A stretch of 64,000 nt of DNA from Lachnoclostridium phytofermentans ISDg (GCF_000018685.1 NC_010001.1:4783595-4847594), one strand, 5' to 3'; positions 34,891 to 43,909 are shown, numbered from the stretch's first letter. Notes: generated by a model from the sequence alone, not told the origin. Numbers and translations: made by a program.

Positions 34891-36084
34891 TTATGCTATC
34901 ATGTAAGTTTTTGCTTCTCTAAGATTAATACTAGCTTGATAATCCCTATCAATTACTAGACCACACTCTTTACAAACATAAATTCTGTCAGAAAGTTTTA
35001 AGTCTTTTTTGACATTTCCACAACATGAGCAAAGCTTAGAAGATGGATACCATCTATCTACTATTCTAAGTTCAATATCGTTTTGTTTACATTTGTTGGT
35101 AAGTTTTATTCTGAACTCATAAAACTTTTGCCCAGCAACTGCTTTTGATAAGTGGCGATTTTTCATCATGCCTTTTACATTCAAATCTTCAATAGTTATT
35201 GAACTTGGTTTTTGTCCTACTATTTCAGACACACATTTATTAATGTAATCAGTACGAATGTTCGCTAATCTTTGTTGAAGTCTTTGTACTTTGACTATTT
35301 GCTTACGAATATTCTGTCTAGTGGTCTCCCCTTTTCTTATTTTATTTTGTTTTTTAAGACATTCATATTTCCTTGAAAGCCTTACTTGTTCACGTTTTAA
35401 CTTCTTTTCTAATTTCTTTACTCTTGAAGTCTTATTGATGTTCTTCTTAACTATTTCATTACTAAAAATAGCAAAATCTTTTATTCCTAAATCTAGTCCT
35501 AATGGCTCTGTTTTAGGTAAGGAGTTCTTAACTTCTTCTACTTCACAAACAATTGAAATATAATATTTTCCTGCTTGTTCTGTGACCGTACCACTAATGA
35601 CGTTTGCATTGGCCTTGATATATCCAAATTCCTTAAGCCTAACCCATTTAAGTGTAGGTATATTAATTTTATGACGTTCAATCTTGAAATCGGTTTTATT
35701 ATTCTTTGGAAAATATAAACCTACTTTAGACTTACCTTTCTTCTTAAAACGTGGAAATTGTGCTTCACCTTTAAAAAACTTCTTATACGCAAATTCTGCA
35801 TTACAAATAGCTTTTTTTCTAGCTTTACTACCACAATCATTAATCCACTTGCAATCATCTAAAACTTTAATATCATTATTAATGTACTTATCAAAGTCAT
35901 TGGCTGACATAAAGGCTTTTTTCTTATTAAGCTTACCCTCTTTAAAGTCTTGATAAAGTGATTGGTTCTTAGCAAGATAAGCGTTATAAAGCCATCTGCA
36001 AACGCCTAAACATTGATTAATCTTCTGTATCTGCTGGTTCGTTGGTTTTAATTCCACTTTGTATGCTCTTTGCAATCTCTTCAT
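34891..36084 (-). CDS. tnpB: RNA-guided endonuclease TnpB (IS200/IS605, IS1341-type)
   Basis: 397 residues from the ATG at 36084. A TTG three codons later sits at a better distance from GAGGAGG and may be the true start. The opening RAYKVELKPTNQQIQKINQ is usual for the family. RuvC-like residues appear in LGLDLGIKDFAIFSN (Asp), SITIEDLNVKGM (Glu) and VIDRDYQASINL (Asp). A zinc ribbon has C-x2-C ... C-x2-C (CSCCGNV ... YVCKECG). No tnpA is adjacent, so the copy is non-autonomous. It appears intact. Confidence 0.92.
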   Translation of the reverse strand: MKRLQRAYKVELKPTNQQIQKINQCLGVCRWLYNAYLAKNQSLYQDFKEGKLNKKKAFMSANDFDKYINNDIKVLDDCKWINDCGSKARKKAICNAEFAYKKFFKGEAQFPRFKKKGKSKVGLYFPKNNKTDFKIERHKINIPTLKWVRLKEFGYIKANANVISGTVTEQAGKYYISIVCEVEEVKNSLPKTEPLGLDLGIKDFAIFSNEIVKKNINKTSRVKKLEKKLKREQVRLSRKYECLKKQNKIRKGETTRQNIRKQIVKVQRLQQRLANIRTDYINKCVSEIVGQKPSSITIEDLNVKGMMKNRHLSKAVAGQKFYEFRIKLTNKCKQNDIELRIVDRWYPSSKLCSCCGNVKKDLKLSDRIYVCKECGLVIDRDYQASINLREAKTYMIA

Positions 36085-36310
36085 CCTCCTCTATATCCGT
36101 AGGCTTTTTTGCTACAAGAATCCCCGCTCTATCCCATCTTTGAAGTGTCTTGACCAATACATTGAGTAGTTCAGGAAATCTTTAGTCTTATATTTGTTAT
36201 GTGCTTCATATGTTTATCAACTCGTTTAAGTATATTTAAACACTCTTGGACACATTTTCCAACATCTTAGATAGCTAAAGTAGTATTATCTCCTTAAATA
36301 ACATAACCTT

Positions 36311-36577
36311 TTAACTTACCATTCGAAACAAAGTCCATTTACCCGAGTCAATATGATAGTGAAGTTCAGCCAAACGAATTTCTCCAAACAGCTCTAAACG
36401 ACATCCATAAATAAGAATGGTTAGACCGGATGGTTTTATTTGTTTACGGTATGCAATTTCTATAATGTCAGCAGAAACTCTCTCATGTTCTTCATTTTCT
36501 AATCGTATGCGTAGTGGCTTAACCTCGCCTAAGGTACTACAAAAGGAAATCATATCAACGGGAATGTTATTTTGCAC
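36311..36577 (-). CDS. Small LexA-box-associated protein, possibly YolD-like
   Basis: 88 residues from a GTG at 36577 with AGAGGTG 7 bases upstream; a TTG at 36601 would lack a site. It is an alpha/beta protein with 'PLRIRLENEEHERVSADIIEI' and a C-terminal beta-rich part (LEYLFGEIRLAELHYHID-like region; aromatic WTLFRM end). Firmicute Y-family polymerases are often preceded by a small YolD/YqjX gene. The position here is the same, so a DinB partner is plausible but unproven. Its promoter contains LexA-like boxes. Confidence 0.6.
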   Translation of the reverse strand: MQNNIPVDMISFCSTLGEVKPLRIRLENEEHERVSADIIEIAYRKQIKPSGLTILIYGCRLELFGEIRLAELHYHIDSGKWTLFRMVS

Positions 36578-36651
36578 TTTCCTACACCTCTTTTCAAACA
36601 ACTAAATGCTACATTCCAAAAAATACTATGGTATAAAATAAACGACCAAGT

Positions 36652-36690
36652 AAAAGCATACTTCGCGAACTTTTCCTTGTTATAAATAAA
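36652..36690 (+). repeat. 39-bp dispersed repeat, copy 2
   Basis: AAAAGCATACTTCGCGAACTTTTCC... matches 12342-12380 with a few changes. It lies in the 5' leader of the minus-strand small SOS gene. Confidence 0.7.
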
Positions 36691-36719
36691 TTTCTTTCTA
36701 TAGTTTATGCAAAAATATC

Positions 36720-36764
36720 GAACGTATGTACGTTTATTATACCAGAACGTATGTTCTGTTGTAA
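36720..36764 (-). promoter_or_regulatory. SOS-type promoter with two LexA-like boxes
   Basis: The minus-strand promoter has TTACAA (36764-36759) and TATAAT (36741-36736) with a 17-base spacer. A perfect GAAC-GTAT-GTTC box at 36745-36756 lies in that spacer. A second, imperfect box GAACGTATGTAC at 36720-36731 lies just downstream of the -10. The layout fits LexA repression of the small gene and, before insertion, dinB. The plus-strand genes could share it. Confidence 0.75.
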
Positions 36765-36935
36765 AGTGGTATTCTATAACATTTTTATAGTAGATGCTAT
36801 GAAATTGATATTGTCTAATAGGAAAATTTCAACATATATTAATGCTTGGGCAAACACCGGATTTATTATAGATAAATAGTAGAGTGAACGAATGAAACTA
36901 CACTTTAAAAGAAGAGCGAAATTGATGTTAGGTCT

Positions 36936-37022
36936 ATGAAAGCACAAGCCTTCTTTTTATGCTTGCCTATAATTCTAATTTTGGCAACTTTTGTATTGTT
37001 AGCAATTGTTTTATATAAATAA
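36936..37022 (+). CDS. Candidate 28-residue hydrophobic peptide
   Basis: MKAQAFFLCLPIILILATFV begins a single-helix peptide ending LYK. The ATG overlaps the stop of a 15-codon upstream reading frame (36892-36939) by ATGA. A weak GTTAGG site precedes it. It is reminiscent in size and setting of SOS-induced membrane peptides such as TisB, but there is no sequence match. It may be a chance ORF. Confidence 0.35.
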   Translation: MKAQAFFLCLPIILILATFVLLAIVLYK

Positions 37023-37207
37023 CTGTATTTACGCATTAATATATATTAAAATATAAGAAAATACAGATACAAAGAAAAATAGTATATATCATTTTTAAGT
37101 CTTATGTGAAATTGAAAAAACAAAGAAACTATTTAAAATATCCTAGAGGTATAGGAAAAAGAAAGATATCGAACAATACTTTATATGTATTAGGAAGGAG
37201 AACAACT

Positions 37208-37870
37208 ATGTGTGGGCGCTATTATGTAGATGAAGAAAGCAATGAAGAGTTACTTCGTATTATAAGAAATTTAGATCGACGTCTTCAGGGGGAGGGCATG
37301 CAGATACCTGACTCAAACGATGAGGGTACACACGTTCCAAGAAAGTTTAAAACTGGTGAAATTTATCCAACCAACACTGCTCCGATTATTGCGAGAAAAG
37401 AAGGAAACATCCTGCCTTATGCAATGACTTGGGGATATAAAGGTTTCGAGGGAAATAAAGTAATTATTAATGCACGTTGCGAAAGTGCATCAGAAAAAAG
37501 AATGTTTGCAAGCGATCTGGATTCTAGACGTATTGTAGTTCCTGCAAGTGGCTTTTATGAATGGGAGCATAGTGGTACCAAAACCAAATATTATTTTACC
37601 TCCAAGCAAGAAAAACCCCTTTATATGGCTGGCTTATCTCATCCCGATGAAGAGGAAGATCGCTTTGTTATTCTCACAACATCAGCAAATGAATCTATGA
37701 AAGACATTCATAATCGTATGCCTGTCTTATTAAAAGAAGATGAAATTGAAGGTTGGCTATCCTCCAGAGAAGAAGCAGTTTCTATCATGAAACGCATACC
37801 AGAACAATTGCATAGGACTAACACTTCCCCAAAAGAACCACAATTTGAACAACTTAGATTTCCATGGTAA
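37208..37870 (+). CDS. SRAP domain protein (YedK/HMCES-like abasic-site protease)
   Basis: 220 residues from the ATG at 37208 with AAGGAGG upstream. The longer frame to 37106 would not place Cys at position 2. The catalytic Cys2 (MCGRYYVDEE), NARCESASEK, GFYEWEHSG with the active Glu and HNRMPVLL with the His are all present. SRAP proteins crosslink to abasic sites in single-stranded DNA to protect them. The SOS-box neighbourhood supports a role in damage tolerance. Confidence 0.92.
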   Translation: MCGRYYVDEESNEELLRIIRNLDRRLQGEGMQIPDSNDEGTHVPRKFKTGEIYPTNTAPIIARKEGNILPYAMTWGYKGFEGNKVIINARCESASEKRMFASDLDSRRIVVPASGFYEWEHSGTKTKYYFTSKQEKPLYMAGLSHPDEEEDRFVILTTSANESMKDIHNRMPVLLKEDEIEGWLSSREEAVSIMKRIPEQLHRTNTSPKEPQFEQLRFPW

Positions 37871-37932
37871 TGTTATCATGAAATTCACCATAAAGTGAGT
37901 TTATTTTTATTTTTCTTTGTTAGTTGTGTACA

Positions 37933-38029
37933 TTGACAATTTTTTAACATTATTATAAAATGACGTTGAATCAAATAGCTTAATTTTTTTATGTAAGTTT
38001 GTTAAATATTTAACAGTGATAAATATACT
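37933..38029 (+). promoter_or_regulatory. adhE promoter region with Rex operator
   Basis: TTGTTAAATATTTAACAG at 37999-38016 matches the Rex consensus TTGTTAANNNNTTAACAA except for the final base. It overlaps a possible -35 (GTTAAA at 38001-38006; TATACT at 38024-38029, 17-base spacer). An upstream alternative is TTGACA at 37933 with TATAAA at 37954. Rex represses fermentation genes when NADH is low, which fits adhE. Confidence 0.7.
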
Positions 38030-38080
38030 TTAGATATTAAACTCTGTAATACAAACAAAACATCTTAGGAGGATAAGATT

Positions 38081-40699
38081 ATGACGAAAAAAGTGGAATT
38101 ACAGACAACTGGATTAGTAGACTCTCTCGAAGCATTAACAGCAAAATTTAGAGAGTTAAAAGAAGCACAAGAGCTCTTTGCTACCTACACTCAAGAGCAA
38201 GTAGATAAAATCTTCTTTGCTGCTGCCATGGCTGCCAATCAGCAACGTATTCCGTTAGCAAAGATGGCTGTAGAAGAAACGGGTATGGGTATTGTAGAAG
38301 ATAAAGTAATTAAGAATCATTATGCTGCAGAGTATATTTACAATGCATACAAAGATACAAAAACATGTGGAGTGGTTGAAGAAGATCCTAGCTTCGGTAT
38401 CAAAAAAATTGCAGAGCCAATCGGCGTAGTTGCAGCTGTAATCCCAACTACCAATCCTACCTCCACTGCTATCTTTAAAACATTACTTTGTTTAAAGACT
38501 CGTAACGCAATCATCATCAGCCCACATCCTCGTGCTAAGAACTGTACCATCGCAGCTGCTAAGGTAGTTTTAGATGCTGCAGTTGCTGCAGGTGCTCCTG
38601 CTGGTATAATTGGATGGATTGATGTTCCATCACTTGAATTAACCAATGAAGTTATGAAAAATGCAGACATCATCCTTGCAACTGGTGGACCTGGTATGGT
38701 AAAGGCTGCTTATTCTTCTGGTAAACCAGCACTTGGTGTTGGCGCAGGTAATACCCCTGTTATTATGGATGAAAGCTGCGATGTTCGCCTTGCAGTAAGC
38801 TCTATTATTCACTCTAAGACATTTGATAACGGTATGATTTGTGCTTCCGAGCAATCCGTAATTATTAGTGATAAGATTTATGAAGCTGCTAAGAAAGAAT
38901 TCAAGGATCGTGGTTGCCACATCTGCTCCCCAGAAGAGACTCAGAAGCTTCGTGAAACAATCCTAATTAATGGTGCTCTTAACGCTAAAATTGTTGGACA
39001 AAGCGCTCATACGATTGCAAAGCTTGCAGGATTTGATGTAGCAGAAGCTGCTAAGATTTTAATTGGTGAAGTAGAATCCGTTGAACTAGAAGAACAATTT
39101 GCACACGAGAAACTTTCTCCAGTTCTTGCTATGTACAAATCAAAATCCTTTGATGATGCAGTAAGCAAAGCTGCTCGTCTTGTTGCAGATGGCGGTTATG
39201 GCCATACTTCTTCCATCTATATTAATGTAGGTACCGGACAAGAAAAGATTGCAAAGTTTTCTGATGCTATGAAGACTTGCCGTATTCTTGTAAATACACC
39301 ATCCTCCCATGGTGGTATCGGTGACCTTTATAACTTTAAATTAGCTCCATCTCTTACTCTTGGTTGTGGCTCCTGGGGCGGTAACTCTGTATCAGAAAAC
39401 GTAGGAGTAAAGCACTTAATCAACATTAAGACAGTTGCTGAGAGGAGAGAAAACATGCTTTGGTTTAGAGCACCTGAGAAAGTATACTTTAAGAAGGGTT
39501 GTTTACCAGTAGCCCTCGCAGAATTAAAAGATGTAATGAATAAAAAGAAAGTATTCATTGTAACCGATGCTTTCCTTTATAAAAATGGCTATACAAAATG
39601 TGTTACTGATCAGTTAGATGCTATGGGAATTCAGCATACTACTTACTATGATGTTGCTCCAGATCCATCTTTAGCTAGTGCTACAGAAGGTGCAGAAGCG
39701 ATGAGACTCTTCGAGCCAGACTGTATTATCGCACTCGGTGGTGGTTCTGCAATGGATGCCGGAAAGATTATGTGGGTTATGTATGAACACCCTGAAGTAA
39801 ACTTCCTTGACCTTGCAATGCGTTTCATGGATATTAGAAAGCGTGTTTACTCCTTCCCTAAGATGGGCGAAAAAGCTTACTTTATCGCAGTTCCAACTTC
39901 CTCCGGTACTGGTTCTGAAGTTACACCATTTGCTGTTATTACCGATGAGAGAACTGGCGTAAAATATCCACTTGCAGATTACGAATTACTTCCTAAGATG
40001 GCTATTATTGATGCCGATATGATGATGAATCAACCTAAGGGATTAACTTCTGCTTCCGGTATTGATGCCCTTACCCATGCATTAGAGGCATATGCTTCTA
40101 TCATGGCTACTGACTATACGGATGGTTTAGCATTAAAAGCTATGAAGAATATCTTCGCTTACCTTCCAAGCGCATATGAAAATGGTGCCGCTGATCCGGT
40201 TGCAAGAGAAAAGATGGCAGATGCTTCTACCTTAGCTGGTATGGCATTCGCAAATGCATTCTTAGGAATTTGCCACTCCATGGCTCATAAATTAGGTGCA
40301 TTCCACCACTTACCACACGGTGTAGCAAACGCACTCTTAATCAACGAAGTAATGCGCTTTAACTCCGTTAGCATTCCTACAAAGATGGGTACTTTCTCTC
40401 AATACCAATACCCACATGCGTTAGATCGTTATGTAGAATGTGCGAACTTCTTAGGTATTGCCGGAAAGAACGACAATGAGAAATTCGAAAACCTTCTTAA
40501 GGCAATTGATGAATTAAAAGAAAAAGTTGGTATCAAGAAATCCATCAAAGAATATGGCGTAGACGAGAAATATTTCTTAGATACTTTAGATGCTATGGTT
40601 GAACAGGCTTTCGATGATCAGTGTACTGGTGCTAACCCAAGATATCCATTAATGAAGGAAATCAAGGAAATCTATCTTAAAGTGTACTACGGTAAATAA
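38081..40699 (+). CDS. adhE: Bifunctional acetaldehyde-CoA / alcohol dehydrogenase AdhE
   Basis: 872 residues, the usual AdhE length. The N-terminal aldehyde dehydrogenase half has the catalytic Cys in NGMICASEQSV. The C-terminal iron alcohol dehydrogenase half has GGGSAMDAGKIM and metal-binding GICHSMAHKLGAFHHLPHG. It turns acetyl-CoA into ethanol with two NADH and forms spirosomes. GC and codon use are high-quality compared with its neighbours, as in strongly expressed genes. It is preceded by a good AGGAGG site and the Rex operator. Confidence 0.97.
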   Translation: MTKKVELQTTGLVDSLEALTAKFRELKEAQELFATYTQEQVDKIFFAAAMAANQQRIPLAKMAVEETGMGIVEDKVIKNHYAAEYIYNAYKDTKTCGVVEEDPSFGIKKIAEPIGVVAAVIPTTNPTSTAIFKTLLCLKTRNAIIISPHPRAKNCTIAAAKVVLDAAVAAGAPAGIIGWIDVPSLELTNEVMKNADIILATGGPGMVKAAYSSGKPALGVGAGNTPVIMDESCDVRLAVSSIIHSKTFDNGMICASEQSVIISDKIYEAAKKEFKDRGCHICSPEETQKLRETILINGALNAKIVGQSAHTIAKLAGFDVAEAAKILIGEVESVELEEQFAHEKLSPVLAMYKSKSFDDAVSKAARLVADGGYGHTSSIYINVGTGQEKIAKFSDAMKTCRILVNTPSSHGGIGDLYNFKLAPSLTLGCGSWGGNSVSENVGVKHLINIKTVAERRENMLWFRAPEKVYFKKGCLPVALAELKDVMNKKKVFIVTDAFLYKNGYTKCVTDQLDAMGIQHTTYYDVAPDPSLASATEGAEAMRLFEPDCIIALGGGSAMDAGKIMWVMYEHPEVNFLDLAMRFMDIRKRVYSFPKMGEKAYFIAVPTSSGTGSEVTPFAVITDERTGVKYPLADYELLPKMAIIDADMMMNQPKGLTSASGIDALTHALEAYASIMATDYTDGLALKAMKNIFAYLPSAYENGAADPVAREKMADASTLAGMAFANAFLGICHSMAHKLGAFHHLPHGVANALLINEVMRFNSVSIPTKMGTFSQYQYPHALDRYVECANFLGIAGKNDNEKFENLLKAIDELKEKVGIKKSIKEYGVDEKYFLDTLDAMVEQAFDDQCTGANPRYPLMKEIKEIYLKVYYGK

Positions 40700-40834
40700 T
40701 AAAAGAAAGCAAGAAGGGTCCTTGTCATAATACCTACCCTACAGGATTCACATGATTAAATAACAAAGTGGTTTCGCCCACTTAAGTTCCCAGGTTTTAA
40801 GAGTGCTCCCATATTGGGCCGTACGTGAAGCAAG

Positions 40835-40873
40835 AAAAGGTACGCTTTGCGAACTTTTCCTTATTATGAAAGA
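40835..40873 (+). repeat. 39-bp dispersed repeat, copy 3
   Basis: AAAAGGTACGCTTTGCGAAC... again carries the GAACTTTTCCTT core, matching 12342 and 36652. It lies in the 3' region of adhE. Confidence 0.65.
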
Positions 40874-40917
40874 TAGCATCTTGTGTTATCTTTCTCGCTT
40901 CCCCTTATGGGTTCATA

Positions 40918-40962
40918 TAAAAAAAGAAGGAAGAGCCCCCTTTCTCTTCCTTCTTTTATATT
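40918..40962. terminator. Bidirectional terminator between adhE and the ABC ATPase
   Basis: AAAGAAGGAAGAG and CTCTTCCTTCTTT arms with a CCCCCTTT loop, flanked by A and T tracts. Confidence 0.88.
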
Positions 40963-40978
40963 TAAATATCTTTATCTT

Positions 40979-41740
40979 TTATACTGTACATCCTTTTTCT
41001 GCTACATTTATTTTTCTCTCGTAATAACTACTTTGTTCTAGATAAAAATCCTCTAGATTCCTATCCTTATCTAATAATTCTTTGATACTAATCGTTCCAA
41101 GATTAACTCCTTTTGATAGAATCATTACACGATCACAGAGTTTTTCCATCTCCCATAGCATAGTGCTTGATACTACAATACCTATTCCCTGCTCATGAGA
41201 AATTATTTTTAAAAACTCTCTAACCTTTCTAGTAGCAATTGGATTATAATCTTTTGTTGGTTCATCTAGTACAATAAGTTTTGGATTACTAAGAAGAGAG
41301 ATTCCTATCGAAAGCATAAGTTTCATTTCAGCTGAATAGTTCTTTACTTTCTTGTATAAATCTAGCTGAGAAGAAACTAATATTTTTACTTTTTCTAATT
41401 GCTCCTTCCCAATTTTTTTTACTTTTGCAAACCGATATAAGTTCTCTAACCCAGATAAGTGCTCCGATAAGTGGGGTAAATTCCCTAGCACACCGATTTC
41501 TTTTATAGCATCTTCATAATTATAATCAAGGTCATATCCTCCTATAATTACGGTACCCTCTTCTTTTTTAAGTAAACCAGTTACCATCTTAATTATTGTG
41601 GTCTTTCCATCCCCTTTTTGACCTAGTATACCAAAGATCTCACTGGAATACCCAGTTAGAGAAATACAATTTACCACTTTATGCCCTCTATATTGTTTGG
41701 TTAACCCTACAACTTGTAATACAATAGTTTTCTTACTCAT
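40979..41740 (-). CDS. Orphan ABC transporter ATP-binding protein
   Basis: 253 residues from the ATG at 41740 with TTGGAGG upstream. Walker A GQKGDGKTTIIKM and Walker B LIVLDEPTKDYNP are conserved. The signature sequence NYSAEMKLMLSIGISLL is degenerate. No permease is adjacent on either side, so its partner is elsewhere or lost. BcrA/NatA-like exporter ATPase is the nearest type. Confidence 0.75.
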   Translation of the reverse strand: MSKKTIVLQVVGLTKQYRGHKVVNCISLTGYSSEIFGILGQKGDGKTTIIKMVTGLLKKEEGTVIIGGYDLDYNYEDAIKEIGVLGNLPHLSEHLSGLENLYRFAKVKKIGKEQLEKVKILVSSQLDLYKKVKNYSAEMKLMLSIGISLLSNPKLIVLDEPTKDYNPIATRKVREFLKIISHEQGIGIVVSSTMLWEMEKLCDRVMILSKGVNLGTISIKELLDKDRNLEDFYLEQSSYYERKINVAEKGCTV

Positions 41741-41886
41741 TTTACCTCCAAGATACACATGTTTTACATATATAATTGAAACAAACCGAATCATTTTACT
41801 AAATATTGGTTATCCATTATTATGTTTAAAGTATAGTCACATGTAGTTTCTTTAACCAAAACATTTTAAAGTTTAATATAACTCAA

Positions 41887-41945
41887 ATAGAGACCATTTT
41901 GATATACCCTTAATCTAGGATCTTCTCTCAAAATGGTCTCTAATA
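41887..41945. terminator. Long hairpin in the gap
   Basis: GAGACCATTTTGA and TCAAAATGGTCTC arms (13 bp) around a loop of about 25 bases. It may terminate the APH-like gene upstream on the minus strand. Confidence 0.5.
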
Positions 41946-41969
41946 CTTTATTTATTACACATTATTTTA

Positions 41970-42123
41970 CTTATTACTAATCACTTATTACTAATTACTA
42001 GCTACTCATTACTTATCACTTATCACTCATTACTTATCACTCATTACTTATCACTCTTTGCTTATTGCTCTTTGCTCCTTGCTCTTTGCTCTTTGCTCTT
42101 TGCTCTTTGCTCTTTGCTCTTTG
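41970..42123 (+). repeat. Microsatellite-like tandem repeats behind the APH-like gene
   Basis: A 14-base TCATTACTTATCAC family at about 41970-42054 passes into a pure 7-base GCTCTTT array, about nine units to 42123. It begins 22 bases after the stop codon of the minus-strand gene. An ORF across it (ALCSLLF repeats) is spurious. Confidence 0.85.
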
Positions 42124-42145
42124 TCTATTACCTTTATATTATTAT

Positions 42146-42892
42146 TTATTCATATTCTACAACATCTAACCACTTCATTAGCAGATCTTTCTCTTCTGGC
42201 TTATCCTTGCTTAACTGAGCTGCTGCTACAATTGGTAACCAAGTCTGAACATAACGTTTCTCAGTCTTGCTTTTTTTACAAAATACATCAAGATAATAAT
42301 CTGCAAGTCTTTGATCTTCTAGGGCAAACAACAAATAGGTTCTAGCCGTGTCCGCACTTGCATTTCCTTGTGTAGCATGTACCCAGTCAATCACATACAT
42401 ATTATCATTTGATACAATAATATTATTAGGATTGAGATCACCGTGACAGACCTTTACGTGCTTTGGCATACCATCTAATCTGGTTAATAAATCGTATTTT
42501 TTAATACTGTCTAGCATTTCAAGGCTATTAATCTGACGAATTAATTTATCTTTTAATTTATTTAACAATGGTGCTCTCTTAGAATGAATTTCAAGTTGAA
42601 GGTCAACCATTTTGTTTATGTACTCTTCTTTTTTCTCCGGATTTTCTTTTATTAATTGGCTTAAGGTCTTTCCCTCAATAAAATTCATAGTAATTGACCA
42701 TTGTCCATTTTCAATTCCAACCTCACTAATACTTGGAATTGCTAGACCAGTTTCTTCTACTCTGGTTGTATTCAATGCCTCATTAAGTACGTCTGTTTTG
42801 TTTGTTTCCTTATTGAAAACCTTAATTGCATTATCTCCATCGCGATAAACACTAGCTTTCTGTCCTTTTGAAATTAAGTTTGTAAGCTTCAT
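42146..42892 (-). CDS. APH-like small-molecule kinase
   Basis: 248 residues. Protein-kinase-like fold of the aminoglycoside/choline phosphotransferase type: an N-terminal glycine-poor loop with AIKVFNKETN, MNFIEGKTLSQLI, the catalytic VCHGDLNPNNIIV and the metal-binding YVIDWVHATQGNA. The substrate is unknown, and its length and motifs do not show drug resistance. GAGGAG precedes the ATG. Confidence 0.82.
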   Translation of the reverse strand: MKLTNLISKGQKASVYRDGDNAIKVFNKETNKTDVLNEALNTTRVEETGLAIPSISEVGIENGQWSITMNFIEGKTLSQLIKENPEKKEEYINKMVDLQLEIHSKRAPLLNKLKDKLIRQINSLEMLDSIKKYDLLTRLDGMPKHVKVCHGDLNPNNIIVSNDNMYVIDWVHATQGNASADTARTYLLFALEDQRLADYYLDVFCKKSKTEKRYVQTWLPIVAAAQLSKDKPEEKDLLMKWLDVVEYE

Positions 42893-43186
42893 AATGTTTT
42901 CTCCTCTCGTCTAGTCTTTTATAAGTCATACTATACTTCGTATTCTATATAGTTTTGTAACATTTATATAAAATACCATTGATTTATACAATAATTATAG
43001 CATATATTGCTAATTTTGTATAGCTTTATCTCATATTAATTTTAAAACTATCCCCGTCTTTACTTACTCACTAAAATTTAGAGCGATCTTTTCCTTCTAA
43101 GTATCATACTTCCTTTACTTCAATATTTGTATATACTATAATAAATACAGATACTCATTCTATTATACATAACAGGGAGAATTAAA

Positions 43187-43909
43187 ATGTTAGAAAAGTT
43201 AAAAGAAGAAGTTTATCAAGCTAATATGATGTTACCAAAGCACGGATTAATTACATTAACATGGGGAAATGTTTCTGCTCGTGATAAAGAAACAGGATAT
43301 ATTGTAATTAAACCATCCGGAGTTGAGTATACTAATATGAAACTAGAGGACATGGTTGTGGTAGACTTAGAAGGAAATGTAATTGACGGTGCCTTAAATC
43401 CTTCTTCTGATACCCCAACTCATATAGAATTATATCAAGCATATCCTGATCTTGGTGGTATTGTTCATACTCATTCTCGCTTTGCAACTATTTTTGCACA
43501 AGCAGGAGCTTCCATCCCTGCGCTTGGTACAACCCATGCAGATTATTTTTATGGTTCCATACCATGCACTCGTAAAATGACAAAAAGAGAAATCAAAGGA
43601 TCCTATGAGAAAGAAACGGGTAGCGTTATCATTGATACCTTCGAAGAACATAACATCAATCCATATCAGGTTCCATCTGTTCTTGTTCATAGTCATGGTC
43701 CATTCACCTGGGGAAGCAGTGCTATGAAAGCAGTGGAAAACGCAATTGTTCTAGAGGAAGTAGCCCAGATGGCTTGGCATACTCTACTACTTTATCAAAG
43801 TAATCATATGACTACCACCTGCCCTTCCATGCAACAGGATTTACTAGATAAGCACTACCTTCGAAAACATGGTCCAAACTCTTACTATGGTCAAAAACGT
43901 TCCGAATAG
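43187..43909 (+). CDS. araD: L-ribulose-5-phosphate 4-epimerase AraD
   Basis: 240 residues, class II aldolase/epimerase. Characteristic stretches are LTWGNVSARD, VIKPSGVEY, SSDTPTHIELYQA, the metal ligands in GGIVHTHSRFATIFAQ and the third His later (LVHSHGPFTWGS), plus THADYFYGSIPCTRKM. It feeds L-arabinose (and related pentoses) into the pentose phosphate pathway. araA and araB are not adjacent. GGGAG precedes the ATG. Confidence 0.92.
   Translation: MLEKLKEEVYQANMMLPKHGLITLTWGNVSARDKETGYIVIKPSGVEYTNMKLEDMVVVDLEGNVIDGALNPSSDTPTHIELYQAYPDLGGIVHTHSRFATIFAQAGASIPALGTTHADYFYGSIPCTRKMTKREIKGSYEKETGSVIIDTFEEHNINPYQVPSVLVHSHGPFTWGSSAMKAVENAIVLEEVAQMAWHTLLLYQSNHMTTTCPSMQQDLLDKHYLRKHGPNSYYGQKRSE

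Larger units (their letters stand above)
34762..36310 (-). mobile_element. IS200/IS605-family element (tnpB only) inserted between the SOS small gene and dinB
   Basis: The tnpB gene, its non-coding flanks and the candidate omega-RNA fill the space between the 88-residue gene stop at 36311 and the dinB start. All are on the same strand. Exact ends cannot be set without related copies. No terminal inverted repeats or target duplications are expected for this family. Confidence 0.65.

Noticed and set aside
35291..35953. Plus-strand frames over the tnpB gene
   Set aside because: They are antisense shadows without ribosome sites, while the minus-strand TnpB motifs are complete.
42058..42345. A 95-codon frame with LCSLLFA repeats
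   Set aside because: It is produced by translating the GCTCTTT microsatellite.
42146..42892. Antibiotic-resistance phosphotransferase
   Set aside because: The APH fold is clear, but no residue pattern points to an aminoglycoside or macrolide substrate, so only a general kinase call is made.
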